A DNA stretch of 64,000 nt from Persicaria tinctoria (GCA_037127255.1 JBANSL010000004.1:25179967-25243966), one strand, 5' to 3'; numbered from the stretch's first letter, positions 46,649-59,525 are shown. Made by a program: numbers and translations. The notes: generated from the letters alone by a model not told the origin.

Positions 46649-49507
46649 TTGGTTATAAATTTCATTCTTTATTTAAAAAGAGAAAAAAATCAGAAAAAAA
46701 AAAAGAAACAAAGCGGTTCTCAGTCCTCCCTCTTCGGCTCTTCCTTTCCTCTCTTTACCCGTAGACTAGCGTCGCCCTCACTTCCGACCGCCCGTGCTCT
46801 CGCTCCTCCTTTGAACGCCGGAGTCCCGTCACCGTTCTCCGCCGCTGACAGCAACAACACCTCTCTCACCCTCGTTCCCGACGGAACCCTAACCCAAGGG
46901 CGCCTGCTTCTCTCTCGCCGCTTCTATCTATCAGCAATCCACCGCCACTCCTCGCGCGATCTCCTTCTGCTCTCCCTCCTCCGGCGTGTGTTCTCCACTG
47001 CCGACAATGCTCCGCTCCTTCGCCCTCCTCCTTCCGCTAGCGACCGCCATCTGCCAGCAGCCGGTGCCCTCTTTACCTCTCTGTTCACATCTATCCACCA
47101 TACTCTCGCTTTCTCTCTGTTTTGATATGCAGTGTTGAAATTAAAGTCTAATAATGCTGAATTTGTGAATGTTTGAGTGGTGGATGAATGATTGATGATG
47201 TTTACTGGAATGTCTCATGCTCCCTCCATATCAATTTTTTGTTCCCATGAATTTAGTTGCAAAGTATGGATGAGCATGATCTATAGGGGTAATTTTGCTT
47301 TGATTGCTGAATTGTTGCTTGAATTGGCTGATAACTTACTTGATTTTAAGGAATTCTTGTTAAATATGGCTTCTTGCTTTGAGTTTTAATCGTTATTATT
47401 TGGACAAGCCTAGTACTTTGAGATGACGCCCATGTTTCAATTTTTGCTCCCTGACATCACTTGAAATTCATGTTTTAAATTTGTAGTAAGTGATTGAGCA
47501 TGAGCTATTGGGGCTGATTTTAGTTGTTTGGACTTTGGTGTTGTTCTTTTGTTCTTGGATGATATATGTACTTGAAAAGTTGGATTGTTTTGTTTTGTAT
47601 GTTTTCTTTGCTTTGTGTCTTGGCCAGAACCTTCAGCAAAGGAGACGATGCCCATGTTTTTCCAAATCCACGACGGTTTAGAAGTGCAAAACGCATCACC
47701 AATTGTTTGCTGAATTTTTTTTTAGTGTGCGCTATAGGGCTATTCCTTCCTCTGTTTCTTATTTGACATGAACTCTGTTGAATTGCTTGCTAGTTCCTTC
47801 CTCCCTGAAGTTATAGTATATCAATTTATTGAATTTCATGCCGCATCAGTAGCTTGAGTTTGGACTAGTGATGGGTTTACATGTTTTGAGTTCTGATTAT
47901 GCGCTCTACTAGCGAATTTTTGGACTTGTTGGTTTGGTATGCTTGTTTTGGGCAGGTATGTTTTGCTTCCAAGGTGATGGGAGTTGCTGCTACATTTTTC
48001 TGGAGGGATTTGCTTGTGATTTTTCCACGAACATCACTTGTTTTCTTCCTCCCTTCAGATTTGAGCTTCAAGCTTGTTTCTGAATGCCTGATTATTTGGT
48101 GAGTTTCCTCTACCTCTTTTATTCTTTTTCTTTACTTTGAGGACAAAGTAAGATTTTAAGCATGGGGTGGAGAATTTAAGTGCAGCTCCGATTTTTATAT
48201 ATTTTTTATTTTTTCAATTTTTGTTATGCATTTCATTGCATTTAGGTGTTATTAACGATACCCATCTCGGTTTAGTTTGTTCTCTAATTCATTTTTATGA
48301 TCTTAATTGCATAAATCCCATGATTTGATTGAATTGCTTGAAAATGATTTTGGAGCATGATTTGTGAATATAATTGAGCAAATATGGTTCATAGTTGAGG
48401 TTAAATTGAAATCTTAAAAAAAATATAACCCTTGTGAGTTTGATTTTGGCCTTATAGGGACTTTACATATTATTCCCTTATGCTTTTATTGTGTGATTAT
48501 ACTCTTCATATGCTTGTTTTTCATGACCGTATTGCACATGTTTGTTGCTTGTGAATTTCAAATGATTGAGGCATGTTTTCTTTAGCCATATTATACCTTA
48601 TCTACCCTTTACATTATCCTTTGCTTGAAGCTCATCTGAGCCTTAAAGCCTATTCTTTTTTATAGCTCCACAAAATTATATCATAGCCAATAATTAGCCT
48701 GACCCTATCCGGGAATTAGGAGGAGAATTGGTGAAAATTCTTTATGTTGGAGTTGCTTTGAGTGGAGATGATGTATGTATGGTTGTGCATTGTGAGAGGC
48801 ATAGCCAAAATAAGGTAATCCTTCTTGCATAATAGAGATGACTTATTACTAGGGGCCTAAAGAGGATAAAATTCACTTAGGAGTAAAAGTCTAGTAAGCT
48901 TGGACCTAGGGAGGATAAAATTCACCTAGGGGCAAAAGTAAGTATAAAAGAAAAGAAAAGAAGTCATGACCCAAATGGAAAAATTGCATGAGTTGTATGG
49001 TTATTGAAATCGAAAAGTGCTTATTGATGTGTATTGGAGTTTATGTTATTGGAATGGTTTGCAAAGTATGGAAGTTTTGGTGTTGTTCTGGTTGGTTGTT
49101 GTTCTTCTTTCCCGGATTTTTAGCACCACAAGCCTAAATATTTATCATGTCTTATGTTTCTACCAAAGCCCCATTACAACTCTATAAAAGTTCTCATGAT
49201 GTTGTTTGCAAGTGATAACTTTCACGGTGTCTAGAGCATTTTGAATTGAGTTGAGAGTTGGACTTTAAAGCCAAAACACATGAGAGCTTGAGTGAAACAC
49301 ATTATCCTGGTGAGGTTGGATTAAATTTGCCTTTACTATTGAATCGCTCATATACTTGCTACGATATTTTTTCTCTTATTCATGGCTCCTATTGTTTGAT
49401 GTTGCTTTTCTAAAACTACAGCATGAATGTCTTATTTGTGGGATAATCAATTCTATATTTGTTTTTCATTGCTTGAGGACAAGCAAAAGTCTAAGCATTG
49501 GGTAGTT
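46649..49507 (+). other. Non-coding interior of the gypsy-type element
   Basis: Begins with a T/A-rich tract, an A-rich run and a C-rich leader-like block (46720-47110) whose first 70 bases are shared with the sister element (about 58470-58540 minus). It then becomes AT-rich. A second copy of the polypurine-side signature, TTGAGGACAAAGTAAG with AAGCATGGGGTGG, lies at about 48136-48173, far inside the element, and also in the sister element (about 54838-54880 minus). No protein domain is seen. Confidence 0.5.
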
Positions 49508-50764
49508 TGATAGAGTATATTTCAGTCATGTTTTAAGTATAGGTTTGCATATTAATTTAGAGCATTTTATATATTTTATCGTTAATTTGTATTATTTGTT
49601 TTTCGGAGTCTACACGAGTGCTTTTATATATATTTCAGGTATTTTAGGACTGAATCGTATGAATTCGGAGATTGGTGATAATTTATGGGAGGATTTTATA
49701 AATTGGAGGACAATACGGACCGGTTCGGATCGATGGAGCAGTCAAGCTTTCAAGCCGGTGCAATTGGAGTTCGGACGTACGTGTTTGGTTGACCGCCTTT
49801 AGTGCTGCGATGTACTCCGTATTACTTTGCTTTAGTATACTCCGTAATAAAAAGATAGATCATTTAGTTAGATTGAATATTAGATAGATATATTATTATT
49901 ATATATTATTTAGGATAGATTAGGATAGTTTCATTATATTATATATACATTCATTCCTACGGCAAAGCAGAGGAGGCCGATACGTGATACGGCCGACTAC
50001 AGTTTACATTCCTCTTACTCTTTTGTTTTAGTTTTATGGAGATCTAAACTCTACCGTTTCGTCTACGATTTGAAGCTTTGTTTGGATTGGTTGTGAGTTT
50101 CTAATTCTTGTTCCTTATTTCCTATATTGAATGTTTCGACTTCTTTGTGCTTGATTGTCTATTGTTTTATTCTTTCTAGCCCGCGCAACTAGTTAGAATC
50201 AATTCAAATACTAAGGTTTTGTATATTCCTGGTTGTGAACCTTAACCTAAGTGGCAAACTTATTCCTTTAGGACTGGTTGAACTAATTGAATGAGTAGGA
50301 AGTTGGATGTGTTGTTAAATCCCTCTTTAGGGACTGCAAATACCTTGGTTAATCTCCGAACTTAAAGCTATCAATTGGGTTAAATCCTTCTTTAGGGACT
50401 GTTCGGTTGATAAGGGTTTCTACGACTGGTTGGACTAGTAACTATATTAGGTTGGGACAAGGGCATTCATAGGAAACCTAAAAGGACAAGAGGAAGTTAC
50501 AATATCAATTTAACCAACTAAAGTGGATAATTGTAGGTGAAACTATTTTACTAATCGTTATCTCCATCAATTTGTTTGTAGTTTATTTTATTTTATTTCT
50601 TATTTTCACCAATCAAAAACCGCCGTTTCATACTAATTGGTAAATAAACTAACTTAGGAATAACTTGATTCTCTGTGGGATCGACTCGTGCTTACCATGC
50701 TACATTAGTTAGGTAGGTTCGAAATTATTTTGATACGGTTAACGCGACTAAAAACCGCTCATCA
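49508..50764 (+). repeat. 3' LTR of the gypsy-type element
   Basis: 1257 bp, TGATAGAG...CTCATCA. Very similar to the 5' LTR; about two dozen substitutions and small indels are visible by eye. Confidence 0.93.
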
Positions 50765-51417
50765 GTTGTTCAACAACGGTTGTCTCTTCAATTGGCAAGT
50801 TAATCACAAATGGTTTTGACAACTAATACATTGATTTGTATAGTGATACATCACTACACATATGACCACTCCCTCCACTATCTATGATCTAGTTTATACC
50901 ATCAAAACTATCTCAGACAATGTGGTAGTTGAAAAACCCACGAAATCATCAAAGACTCTTTCCCATATCCAGTTCTGCTAACAGACTGCATCAGGCTCAT
51001 TAGTTTCTTTTTACTGCTCAGTTGTAAATTAAGACTTCTCACAACTATCACCACTACCAGCAAATTTCTTATGCCCATATACTTTCTCTCTTTTATCCTT
51101 GTTATCTACCTAACCCGGGGGAAATCCAATCAAGAAGAAACATCGCTCGATTGTGTGGTATGATTCATAGTTTTAGCTACCACGGAAACTGCATCATTGG
51201 CAAAAACACTAGATCCAATACTCGTTTTTACGTCCCTTAATTTGTTTTTCCTCTTGCCGTAAGAGGGAATAAGCTAAATTCATATATGGAAGAGTGTTCA
51301 ACATAAGAACAAAACCTCTAGCGGTTGTAAAAAATGCATTCAACCCCATAAGCAACTGCATAACTCTATGATATTGCTAAAAATTTAACAAGTTCCTTTA
51401 CAGCTCCACGTTTACAA

Positions 51418-51822
51418 CTAGGATTTTTTTTTCAAACTATCTAATTCATCCCATAATGACTTCATTTTCGTAAAAAATACAGGGAAGAACTTTGCACCTT
51501 TTCTGTAGGGTGCTAAGCTCCTTCTACACCGAGTACAAATGCGTTGCCCTTGAATTTTATAGTGGACATCAAGCTGCACCCAGATCTCTTGTGTTGACTT
51601 GATATAAATCATACTTTGATTGATCTCCATGTTTAAGACATTTATCAACCACAATATGACCATATTGTTACATCTTTCACACGATATGAACTTAGGTGAT
51701 GTCTCAATCGGTTTCCCGATCGTTCCAAGCACAAAACTGATTTTGTTTTTAACAGAAAGCACAATTCTCATAGATCTCCACCATTCCCTGAAATTACTTC
51801 CATTGAGGCTTGGTGTGACCAA
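51418..51822 (-). pseudogene. Copia gag fragment
   Basis: The 134-residue minus frame begins MVTPSLNGSNFREWWRSMRI and continues ISFVLGTIGKP, CNNMVILWLINVLN and STQEIWVQLDVHY, matching the N-terminal gag region of plant copia elements. It starts five bases inside the LTR, so the usual leader is nearly absent. The frame ends early. Confidence 0.85.
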
Positions 51823-51826
51823 AACT

Positions 51827-52148
51827 TGTTGATTTTATATCAATCGTAAGAAAATAAAACAATTAGAACTAAATAAATCAGAATGGAGAAAACGAATTTA
51901 GGAGGGAAATCTCCATTTGTGAATCGCTGGTCTAAAAATTGATCAACTATGCAACAAAGTAGAAGGCTCTATTTATAGAAGATTATTATGTGAAAACCTC
52001 GTGTTTATTTTGTAACAAGAACAGAACATGAAGGAAATGACGTCGTGTTAATGTAGGGTGGGGGGGGGGGGGGATTCAACTTCCTCTTTCTCTTCTATCA
52101 AACGATGCCGTGTTGTTATTGCTTCATCTTCGTCTTCTATCTCCAACA
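51827..52148 (-). repeat. Copia LTR of copy B
   Basis: On the minus strand it starts TGTTGGAGATAG (52148) and ends ATCAACA (51827), 322 bp. A TATAAATAG box lies near 51976-51968 on the minus strand. A 14-base G run (52060-52073) lies within it. Confidence 0.65.
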
Positions 52149-52406
52149 CTCTCCCTCAAGTTGAAGGTTGAGAAACCAACTGAAGCTTTCTAAGAAGTTC
52201 AGAACGGCGACATGTTGAAGGAGGAAATCGAGATTGCAAATAAAATAAGAATAAGATAACCAAACCAATTCCGCTCCAAGCAAATAATGTTCAAGACACC
52301 CTCCCGTTATAGCAGCAAGAAGTCAGGTTCGATCCTCGAGGAAGCTGGTCAGCGGATCTCAGATAGCCAAGTGAATCACGTCCATAAGTCAACTCAGGGT
52401 ACTCGA
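52149..52406. other. Short stretch between copia LTR and sister gypsy LTR
   Basis: About 260 bp with no recognised gene or repeat. It is the outer flank of both neighbouring insertions. Confidence 0.3.
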
Positions 52407-53823
52407 TGATGGACAGTTTTTAGTCGCGTTAACCGTATCAAAATAAATTCGAACTTACTAACTAATGTAGTGTAGTAAGTACGAGTCGATCCCACAGAGA
52501 ATCAAGTTATTCCTAAGTTAAGTTTATTTACCAATTAATAGAAACGGGGGGTTTTTGAGTGGTGAAATTAGAAAGAAAATAAACTAAACTATAAACAAAT
52601 TAATGGAGATAACAATTAAGAAGATAGTTTCATCTATAAACATCCACTTTAGTTTGACTAGTTGATCCTTGATTCTTCGTCAAGTTCTCTTTTCATCCTA
52701 TTATTGTTCCTGTCCTGATCTTGTGTAAATTACTAGTCCTACGAGTCCTAGTAACCCTTACTAATTAGATAACCTTAACACAATCAAGATTTAACCTAAT
52801 AGTAGCATTAAGATTAAGGATTAACCAGGATACATGCAACACCAAGCTACGAGTCAGCATTTAACATGTAATTGATTCTCTACACACCAGTTTAGTCCTA
52901 CGAGTCCTAAAAAGGCATGATTGCTACTATGGATTAAGGTTCGCTACGAGGAATCTACAAAATCCTAGCAATAATCTCAACTAGTTGTACGGACTAGAAG
53001 AAATCAACAATAATTGCAAAAGAATCAATACGAATCACTAGGAATAGAACAAGAATAGAAATCTCACAACTTTATCAAACCAAAGCTTTAATCCATAGAC
53101 GAAACGAAGAAGTTTAGATCTCGATAAAAATAAGACAAAACATAATAAAGGTTTAGAGTTGAAAATAGTTAGTCACGGCCGGTTAGTTCGTCTTCCGTGT
53201 ACTGTCCCGTATGAAAGTATATATATAGTGTAAAACCTTCACTAATTCTATCTATCCTAATATATCCTAATTTATACTCCATCCGTTAAGAAAAACATGA
53301 CGTTTTAGGAGTAAAATTTCGTTAAGAAAAACATGTCGTTTTAGGTATTTTGGTGTTCACTTTCCAAAATTACCCTTGTCATGATTAGATATTTGTTAGT
53401 TGTAGTTTTCAATAAAGTGAAAAAGTAAAGTAATAATTAGGGGTATAAGTGTATTTTTGTTTGCTTTTATCTGCTTTCTTAAAAAATGTGCAAATATCTA
53501 AAACGACATATTTTAATTAACGGAGGGAGTATAATATAAATAATCTAACATAAATATATGTAGAAACTGTAACGCAGGTTTGGTGGAGCATAGTCCTCCC
53601 TTCCGGAGCCGCGTCGACATTGATTAGCCCGGCCCATCTTCTTCTAATTTATAAATTAATCCCATAAGCTCCGAATAAATTCATACGATCAAGCCCAAAA
53701 TACCTGAAATATATATAAACACTCGTGTAGACTCCGAAAATCAAATAATACAAATTAAGCTATAAAATATGTAAAAATCCTCTAAATTAATATGCAATTA
53801 TACGACTAAAATAGACCCTATTA
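52407..53823 (-). repeat. 3' LTR of the sister gypsy-type element
   Basis: On the minus strand it starts TAATAGGGTCTATTTTAG and ends GACTAAAAACTGTCCATCA, matching the LTRs at 43938 and 49508. Length is 1417 bp including the MITE at 53277-53529. Confidence 0.85.
53277..53529. mobile_element. Stowaway-like MITE in the sister LTR
   Basis: 253 bp, ends CTCCATCCGTTAAGAAAAAC and CTCCCTCCGTTAATTAAAAT (opposite strand), flanked by TA. Same family and length as 45642-45894. Confidence 0.9.
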
Positions 53824-55729
53824 AACTACCCCATGCTTAGACTTTTGCTTGTCCCCAAGCAAACTATCACAAAACAAAGACACTTCAAAAAGAAAGACAA
53901 ACTCAAAGCAATTTCTAAGAATGATCACTCATCAGTATGGTTCTCATGGCTTCAGAGGTATTTATTACGTTAAAGCTAAAAATAGTTATGACACTCTGTG
54001 ACCCATATCAAATCTTTCATACTCATTGTTTTAAACTGTAATTAGGTTCAGGGGATGCTTGCTTTCAGAATATATTGAGCAATCAAAATCATTAAACACA
54101 TAAAAATTGTCATAAACACCCATAGATTACTAGGCCTTTTCTACTTCGGAATTTCAATAAAGCTCTTTTTTTTTCTTTGTTTCTAAACACTTTTTCTTCC
54201 TCCTTGTGTGAATTTTATCCTCCACAAACAGGATCGGTTACTAACCGTATTTTTTCTCGATTCTTATGATTGTCGAGTGAATTTTATTCTCCTCGAACAT
54301 TGGTTTATTGATGATTCTTTTCACTCGAGTGAATTTTATCCTCCCCGAGCGGTGTAAGTGAATTTTATCCTCCTTACACTTATCAACTCAGCACATATAT
54401 CAAATCACATCAGACATATATCAAACAGATAACCGAATTTACTAGTGCTTTTCATCAGGGGTTTAGACATACAATATAAATCATATAAAAGTTTTAAAGA
54501 TTGCTCTAATCTGAACATCCAACCAATAATCAAGTTCTAACTAAAGCTCATAATCCAGATCATCTATGGGAATCCCACAAGTGTCTTTATTCAATTAAAA
54601 TTCAAGTTTATTAACTCTTAAGCCATGAAAAACCATATATCATCATCAAGGTCATACCAATCATAGAAACTACTATTTAACACAACTAAAATGAAAAACT
54701 AATAAAAAAAAAAAACTAAGACTGGATAACTTACTATAAACATGGGATAATTATCAAATATAAATATCTATAATGCAACCTAAAATGCAATGAAATGCAT
54801 AACAAAAATTGAAAAATGCGGAGCTACACTAATTCCCCACCTCATGCTTTAAAATTTTACTTTGTCCTCAAAGTAAATAAAAAAAAATAAAAAATGAAAA
54901 GGGTAGAGGAAACTCACAATTATTCAGGCATTCCAGAACAAGCTTTTAACTCAAGTGAAGGTAGTGGTGTTGCCTCTGAACAGACCATAAAATTCAGCAA
55001 CTTCTCATAGGTACAGGACGTTTCCAACACCACAGACAGCAGCAAAAACAAGCCAAACTTGCATAGCAATCCGCGGCAGATTTAGTTCAATAGCAAAGGA
55101 ATATCAAAAGCATAAAATTCAGCAAGATAAGTGACTATTCCTAAGTATTAACACCCTTAAAACATGATAAAAAAAACTTAGAAATTACAGCCCTGGTTGT
55201 TTGAGCAGAAGCTTTCAGCAACTTGGATGCAACTAACATTGTGAACTGTCTTGGAGTCGAAAAAATATAGACAGTCTCCTTTGCAATTTGTTCTGGCCAA
55301 AACAAAAGACAAAGAAAACACACCACAACCAAATACATTCCAACATCCGAGAAAACTATATCATCCAAGAATAAAGAACACGATCAACAAATCAAACAAG
55401 CAATCCTGTGACTCATGCCCATCCAAATTTTACAAATTGAATTCATGAAAATTAAAATGGACAGAAGGAGTATAAGACCACAAGAACAGAAGAAACATGG
55501 ATCCAATCATATCTCATGATCAACCCACCTAGCCACCAACCTAGCCATTAATAGGGGTTGTCCATTGAACATTTGATATCAAGTTCGAAATTTTAGCACA
55601 GCTACAATCATCATCAAATATAATCCAAAATCAATCCACTTAGTTCCTCAAGCACAAATTCAGCCATGTAGAGCTCGGTAGCATATAATTGATAAGATTA
55701 GCAAGACCAAGCTAACCCTATGAAATTAA

Positions 55730-57663
55730 GGGCGTGTTTGTTTTCATTAAAAATGGCCCAAGAAAGGTATGATACAACCCGTTTCTATTTGGGCTTGTTT
55801 GTTTGACATTAATAAAAGAATGATTACTTTTCGGAGGCTAATCACTTCACCCGGTCTATTACCCCTCACAAATTGGGGGTTTACTTCATTCTCCCCCGAC
55901 TCTTTCCCTCTCACACACAACAACACACCAACACAGAGCTCCCGATCTCCTCTCTCCTCACACGGTGACACAGGAGCTCCTTCTCTCTCCCGATCTGCTT
56001 CATGGCGAATTCGAAGCGGTGACAAGTACGTTCTTCTTTTTCTACTCCATCTCTCGATTTGCTCGGTTGTTTCGAACGAAACCCTAATTCATGACAGATT
56101 CTTTTTGAAGGTGTCGCTCTACGTCGGCGATTTGGATGTCAGTGTGATCGATTTGCAGCTATTCCACTTCTTCGAAGTGTTCAAGGAGCTCGGAAACGTG
56201 GTCAACGTTCGCGTTTGCCGCGAGACCAACAACCGTCGATCGCTTGGCTATGGCTATCCAGATGCTGGTTTGATTCCTCTTTCAATTCGTTTATCAATTT
56301 CGCATTTGATCGATCGGCCTTCATTGATTTTTTCTATTGTCTGGGATCATGAAATTTGAAATTCTAATTTGGTTTGGATCAGATTCTATTTAAAAAAATT
56401 GATCAGATTCTAATTTGGTTTGAAATTTGAAATTCTAGTTTGGTTTGGATCAGATTCTATTGAAAAAAATCGGTGAACTTCAATCTTTGTTGCAACCAAA
56501 TTAAGAATGTAGGCCTAATTCATTCATTGATCCTACCAATCGCATTCAATCTTCATTTTTTGTGACAGCTGCTGATCTCTTCGAAAAGATGGGAAAGGGA
56601 ATATCTTTATTAAGGTAAGGACATTTTTCTGCTATAGTTTCTACTTCTTCAACTTGTGCTAGATGCTTGTTTGCTCGGCTTTTCCGATCAGGTACTCGTG
56701 TTCTGGCTTTACAGAATTTGGACAAGAGGGTTGACAGTTAACATCTGCACTCCTAGTTTTCACCCTATGGGAATATCATGTCCTGCAAGGTAGCTACAGA
56801 TGCGAATGGTCAGTCGAGACTCGAGAGGTTATGGTTTCGTGCAATATGATAACGAGGAATCGGCTAAAACAGCCATGGAGGAAATGAGTGGGAAATTGAT
56901 AATTGAGAAGGAAAACTTTGTTGGACCATTTGTCCGAAAGCAGCCAAGAGAAAACTCTATTGACAAGGCGAAATTCAACAATGTCTATGTCAAGAATCTA
57001 TCGGTTACAGATGAAGATTTGATAAGTACTTTTGGTGAATTCGGGGTGATTACTAGTGTTGTTGTGATGAAAGATACAGAAGGGAAATCAAAATGCTTTG
57101 GTTTTGTCAATTTTGAAAAATTGGATGATGTTGCTAAAGCTGGTGAAGCTTTGAATGGGAAAAAAATCGATGACAAGGAATGGTAGGTTGGGAGAGCCCA
57201 AAAGAAAGCCGAAAGGGAAGCTCAAGGAATTTATATGTCAAAAACTTGGATGACAACATTGATGATGAGAAGCTCAAGGAATTGTTCTCGCCGTTTAGTT
57301 CCATCACCTCCTGCAAAGTGACGAGTGAAACGATGTCTACTTCAAGTGTAAAACTTACCGTTTAAATTGAACAATATAGATGATTTCATATGATCTTCTT
57401 CCTATGTTTTTCCATCTTTCTTATATGATTTTGCAATGGCTTTATGAAACGAAAAAAAAAAAAAAAAAAAAAACAAAGGTCTTATTGATTGTCTTCTATC
57501 CCTTCCTTAAATCAAACAAACACTTGAAAAGGTAACATAGAAAGCAATGATTCATCTTTTTAATCAACCAAACAAAATTAGAGTTTAACAATTTTCCTTT
57601 CCTTTCCTTTCTCTTGAAATGATTCCTTTACTTTCCTTTCCCTTCCTCCAAACAAACGAGCCC
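55730..57663 (+). mobile_element. PIF/Harbinger-like element carrying host gene sequence (Pack-type)
   Basis: 1934 bp with inverted ends GGGCGTGTTTGTTT and GGGCTCGTTTGTTTGG (opposite strand), flanked by TAA (55727-55729 and 57664-57666), the three-base target usual for PIF/Harbinger. No transposase; instead it holds a fragmentary poly(A)-binding-protein gene. It sits in the interior of the sister gypsy-type element, so it arrived later. Confidence 0.82.
55980..57365 (+). pseudogene. Captured poly(A)-binding protein fragment (RRM1-RRM4 parts)
   Basis: PABP binds mRNA poly(A) tails through four RRMs. The plus strand shows an RRM1 piece near 56110-56270 (SLYVGDLDVSVIDLQLFHFF, NRRSLGYGYPDA). After an apparent intron-like gap come a short exon-like piece near 56570, the end of RRM2 (GYGFVQYDNEESAKTAMEEM, 56827-56887), the linker, RRM3 (FNNVYVKNLSVTDEDL, SKCFGFVNFEKLDD) and, after a stop at 57184 and a frame change, the start of RRM4 ([25 protein letters not shown]). 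No poly(A)-binding C-terminal domain remains. Splice-like junctions suggest capture at DNA level, yet an A run at 57452-57473 could be a retrocopy tail. It is not functional as PABP. Confidence 0.85.
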
Positions 57664-59021
57664 TAAAACATCTACTTAGCAATCAGCAGCAAACATCAAC
57701 AAATTATATAAAAATCAAATCCAATTCACTGCATCAAAATTCAGAATAGAGGCGCAATAATGCAGCAAAACATGACAGGTAATGACCAACTATCGATTTC
57801 GCCTCTACCCCAATATCAGTTTTAAGACATCACAAGGCCAAAATTCAGCAAACAAACCGAGATAAACAGGACAACAATGACTAGATCCCACCAAGAAATT
57901 GACTGAATTCCACAAAGAACTAGATAGGCAAAGCACGTCTGTCCCAATAATTTCATAGAAGCGGAACTAGGTAGGGGATTGAAACATACCTGCACTTACC
58001 TGCCGTTACTGAAGTTCAAGGAATCACAGTCAGGTCGAGAGGAATCGCAGGCAGCCGGAGACGCAAGCCTGAGAGAGGGGGCCGCTGTGCTGATTGTGCA
58101 GCGCCGGCAGGTAGCGCTGGGTGGCGTTCTCGGAGGAGTGCCGGAATGGGGGACAACAGAGGTGGTGCGGTGGGTGAATTGGGTTTGCCGGCGGAGGCGA
58201 GGGTTCTGGGCGGAGCGGTGGTGTGCAGCAGCGACGAGAGAGAAGCAGTGGTGCGGCGCCGGCTAGGGTTCAGGCGAAGAGGGGCGTGTGTGGATGGAAA
58301 GGTGCGGTGACGGCGATGATGATATGAGGGCGAAGAAGATGACAGCGATGGTGAGATAAGGGTGGAGAACAGGGGCCGAGCGAGGACAACAGCAGATCCG
58401 AGAGGGAGCGGTGGTCGGCAGGAGGTCCGGCGGAAGGATTTGCAGTGGTGCGGCGCCGGCTACAGGTAAAGACTAGAGGAAAGGAAGAGCCGAAGAGGGG
58501 GGACAGAGAGCCGCTTTCTTTTTTTCTTTTTTTTTTTAGTGATTTTTTTTCTGATTTTTTTTCCTTTTTAAATAAAGAATGAAATCTATAACCAAAAATA
58601 TAAATATAAATCCTAACTAAACCGGAAAAATAAAATAAAAGTAAAATAAAATAAAAGTAAAATAAAATTTTAAAGATACCAATAAAATTATTCCGATCTA
58701 AAAAAGAATTAAAAAAAAAAACATACCTTTGTTGCCTCACAATCCTTACCTATCGGACATTGTCAAAGCCCTCAGCAGTATGTCATATTCCTGTGCACAC
58801 ATCTTAACCAAGACGTCATAACACACTAGTAAATTGAAATTATATAATACTAGGGGTGGGCACAAATCCCGCAAATCCCGATCCCGTCCCGGTCCCGTCC
58901 CGATCCCGTCCCGATCCCGGTGGGATTTAGGACAAAATAGCGAATCTCGTCCCGCAAAAACTATGCGGGACGAAACGCGGGACGATCCCGGTGGGATCCC
59001 GCAAATCCCGTCCTGTCCCGC

Positions 59022-59058
<37 letters not shown>

Positions 59059-59523
59059 TTTTATAATAATAGTAATAGTAATAATAATAATAATAATAAT
59101 ACTATAGAATAATAATAATAATATATTATTAGTATTATTATTTTGAGAAAATATTATAATTATAATTATAATCATAATCTTCCATTTATAATAATAATAA
59201 TGTTTGTTTATAATAATAATATTATTATTATTTGAGAAAATATTATTTATAATTATAATTATAATAATTTTCAATTTATAATAATAATATTGTTATTGTT
59301 ATATAATATTATAATATAATTTAATAATATTATTAATTTATAATAAAATTATTATTATTATTATTATTATTATATTATTATATCATATTATATTATATTT
59401 TTTCTTGTAAATTATAATTATTTTATAATAATAAGAATAAAAAAAAGTAATATTATTATTATTATTTTTTAATTATAACGTGGCATTATTATTATTTTAT
59501 TTTTATTATTATCATTATCATCA

Positions 59524-59525
<2 letters not shown>

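Larger units (their letters stand above)
43938..50764 (+). mobile_element. Non-autonomous gypsy-type LTR element (LARD-like)
   Basis: Complete element between 5-bp duplications GTTGT (43933-43937 and 50765-50769). Copy A at about 39250 preserves the uninterrupted target. LTRs 43938-45435 and 49508-50764 differ at about two dozen positions by eye, plus one MITE. The primer site at 45439 matches tRNA-Asp with one mismatch. A TTGAGGACAAGCAAAAG polypurine-side signature lies just before the 3' LTR, typical of plant Tat/Athila-like gypsy elements. The 4-kb interior has no gag-pol domains, so it must move in trans. Confidence 0.92.
41813..52148 (-). mobile_element. Duplicated block, copy B: minus-strand copia, split by gypsy-type insertion
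   Basis: Pieces 41813-43937 and 50765-52148 join into one minus-strand copia copy once the insertion at 43938-50764 is removed. Order on the minus strand: LTR 52148-51827, gag (51822-51418), protease near 50880-50910 (IIDSGGSGHMC), GAG-pre-integrase-like sequence near 43900 (NGFVVHALLVKNFKCNLM), integrase tail (43223-42882), start of RT (about 42560-42345). All frames are interrupted and no 3' LTR is visible. Confidence 0.8.

Noticed and set aside
46649..47125. 158-residue Ser/Pro/Leu-rich frame as a captured gene
   Set aside because: The C-rich block is poorly conserved in the sister element and no protein family is recognisable; kept only as a leader-like observation.
58270..58740. 156-residue minus-strand frame in the sister element
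   Set aside because: It spans T/A-rich and C-rich non-coding interior sequence and has no domain.
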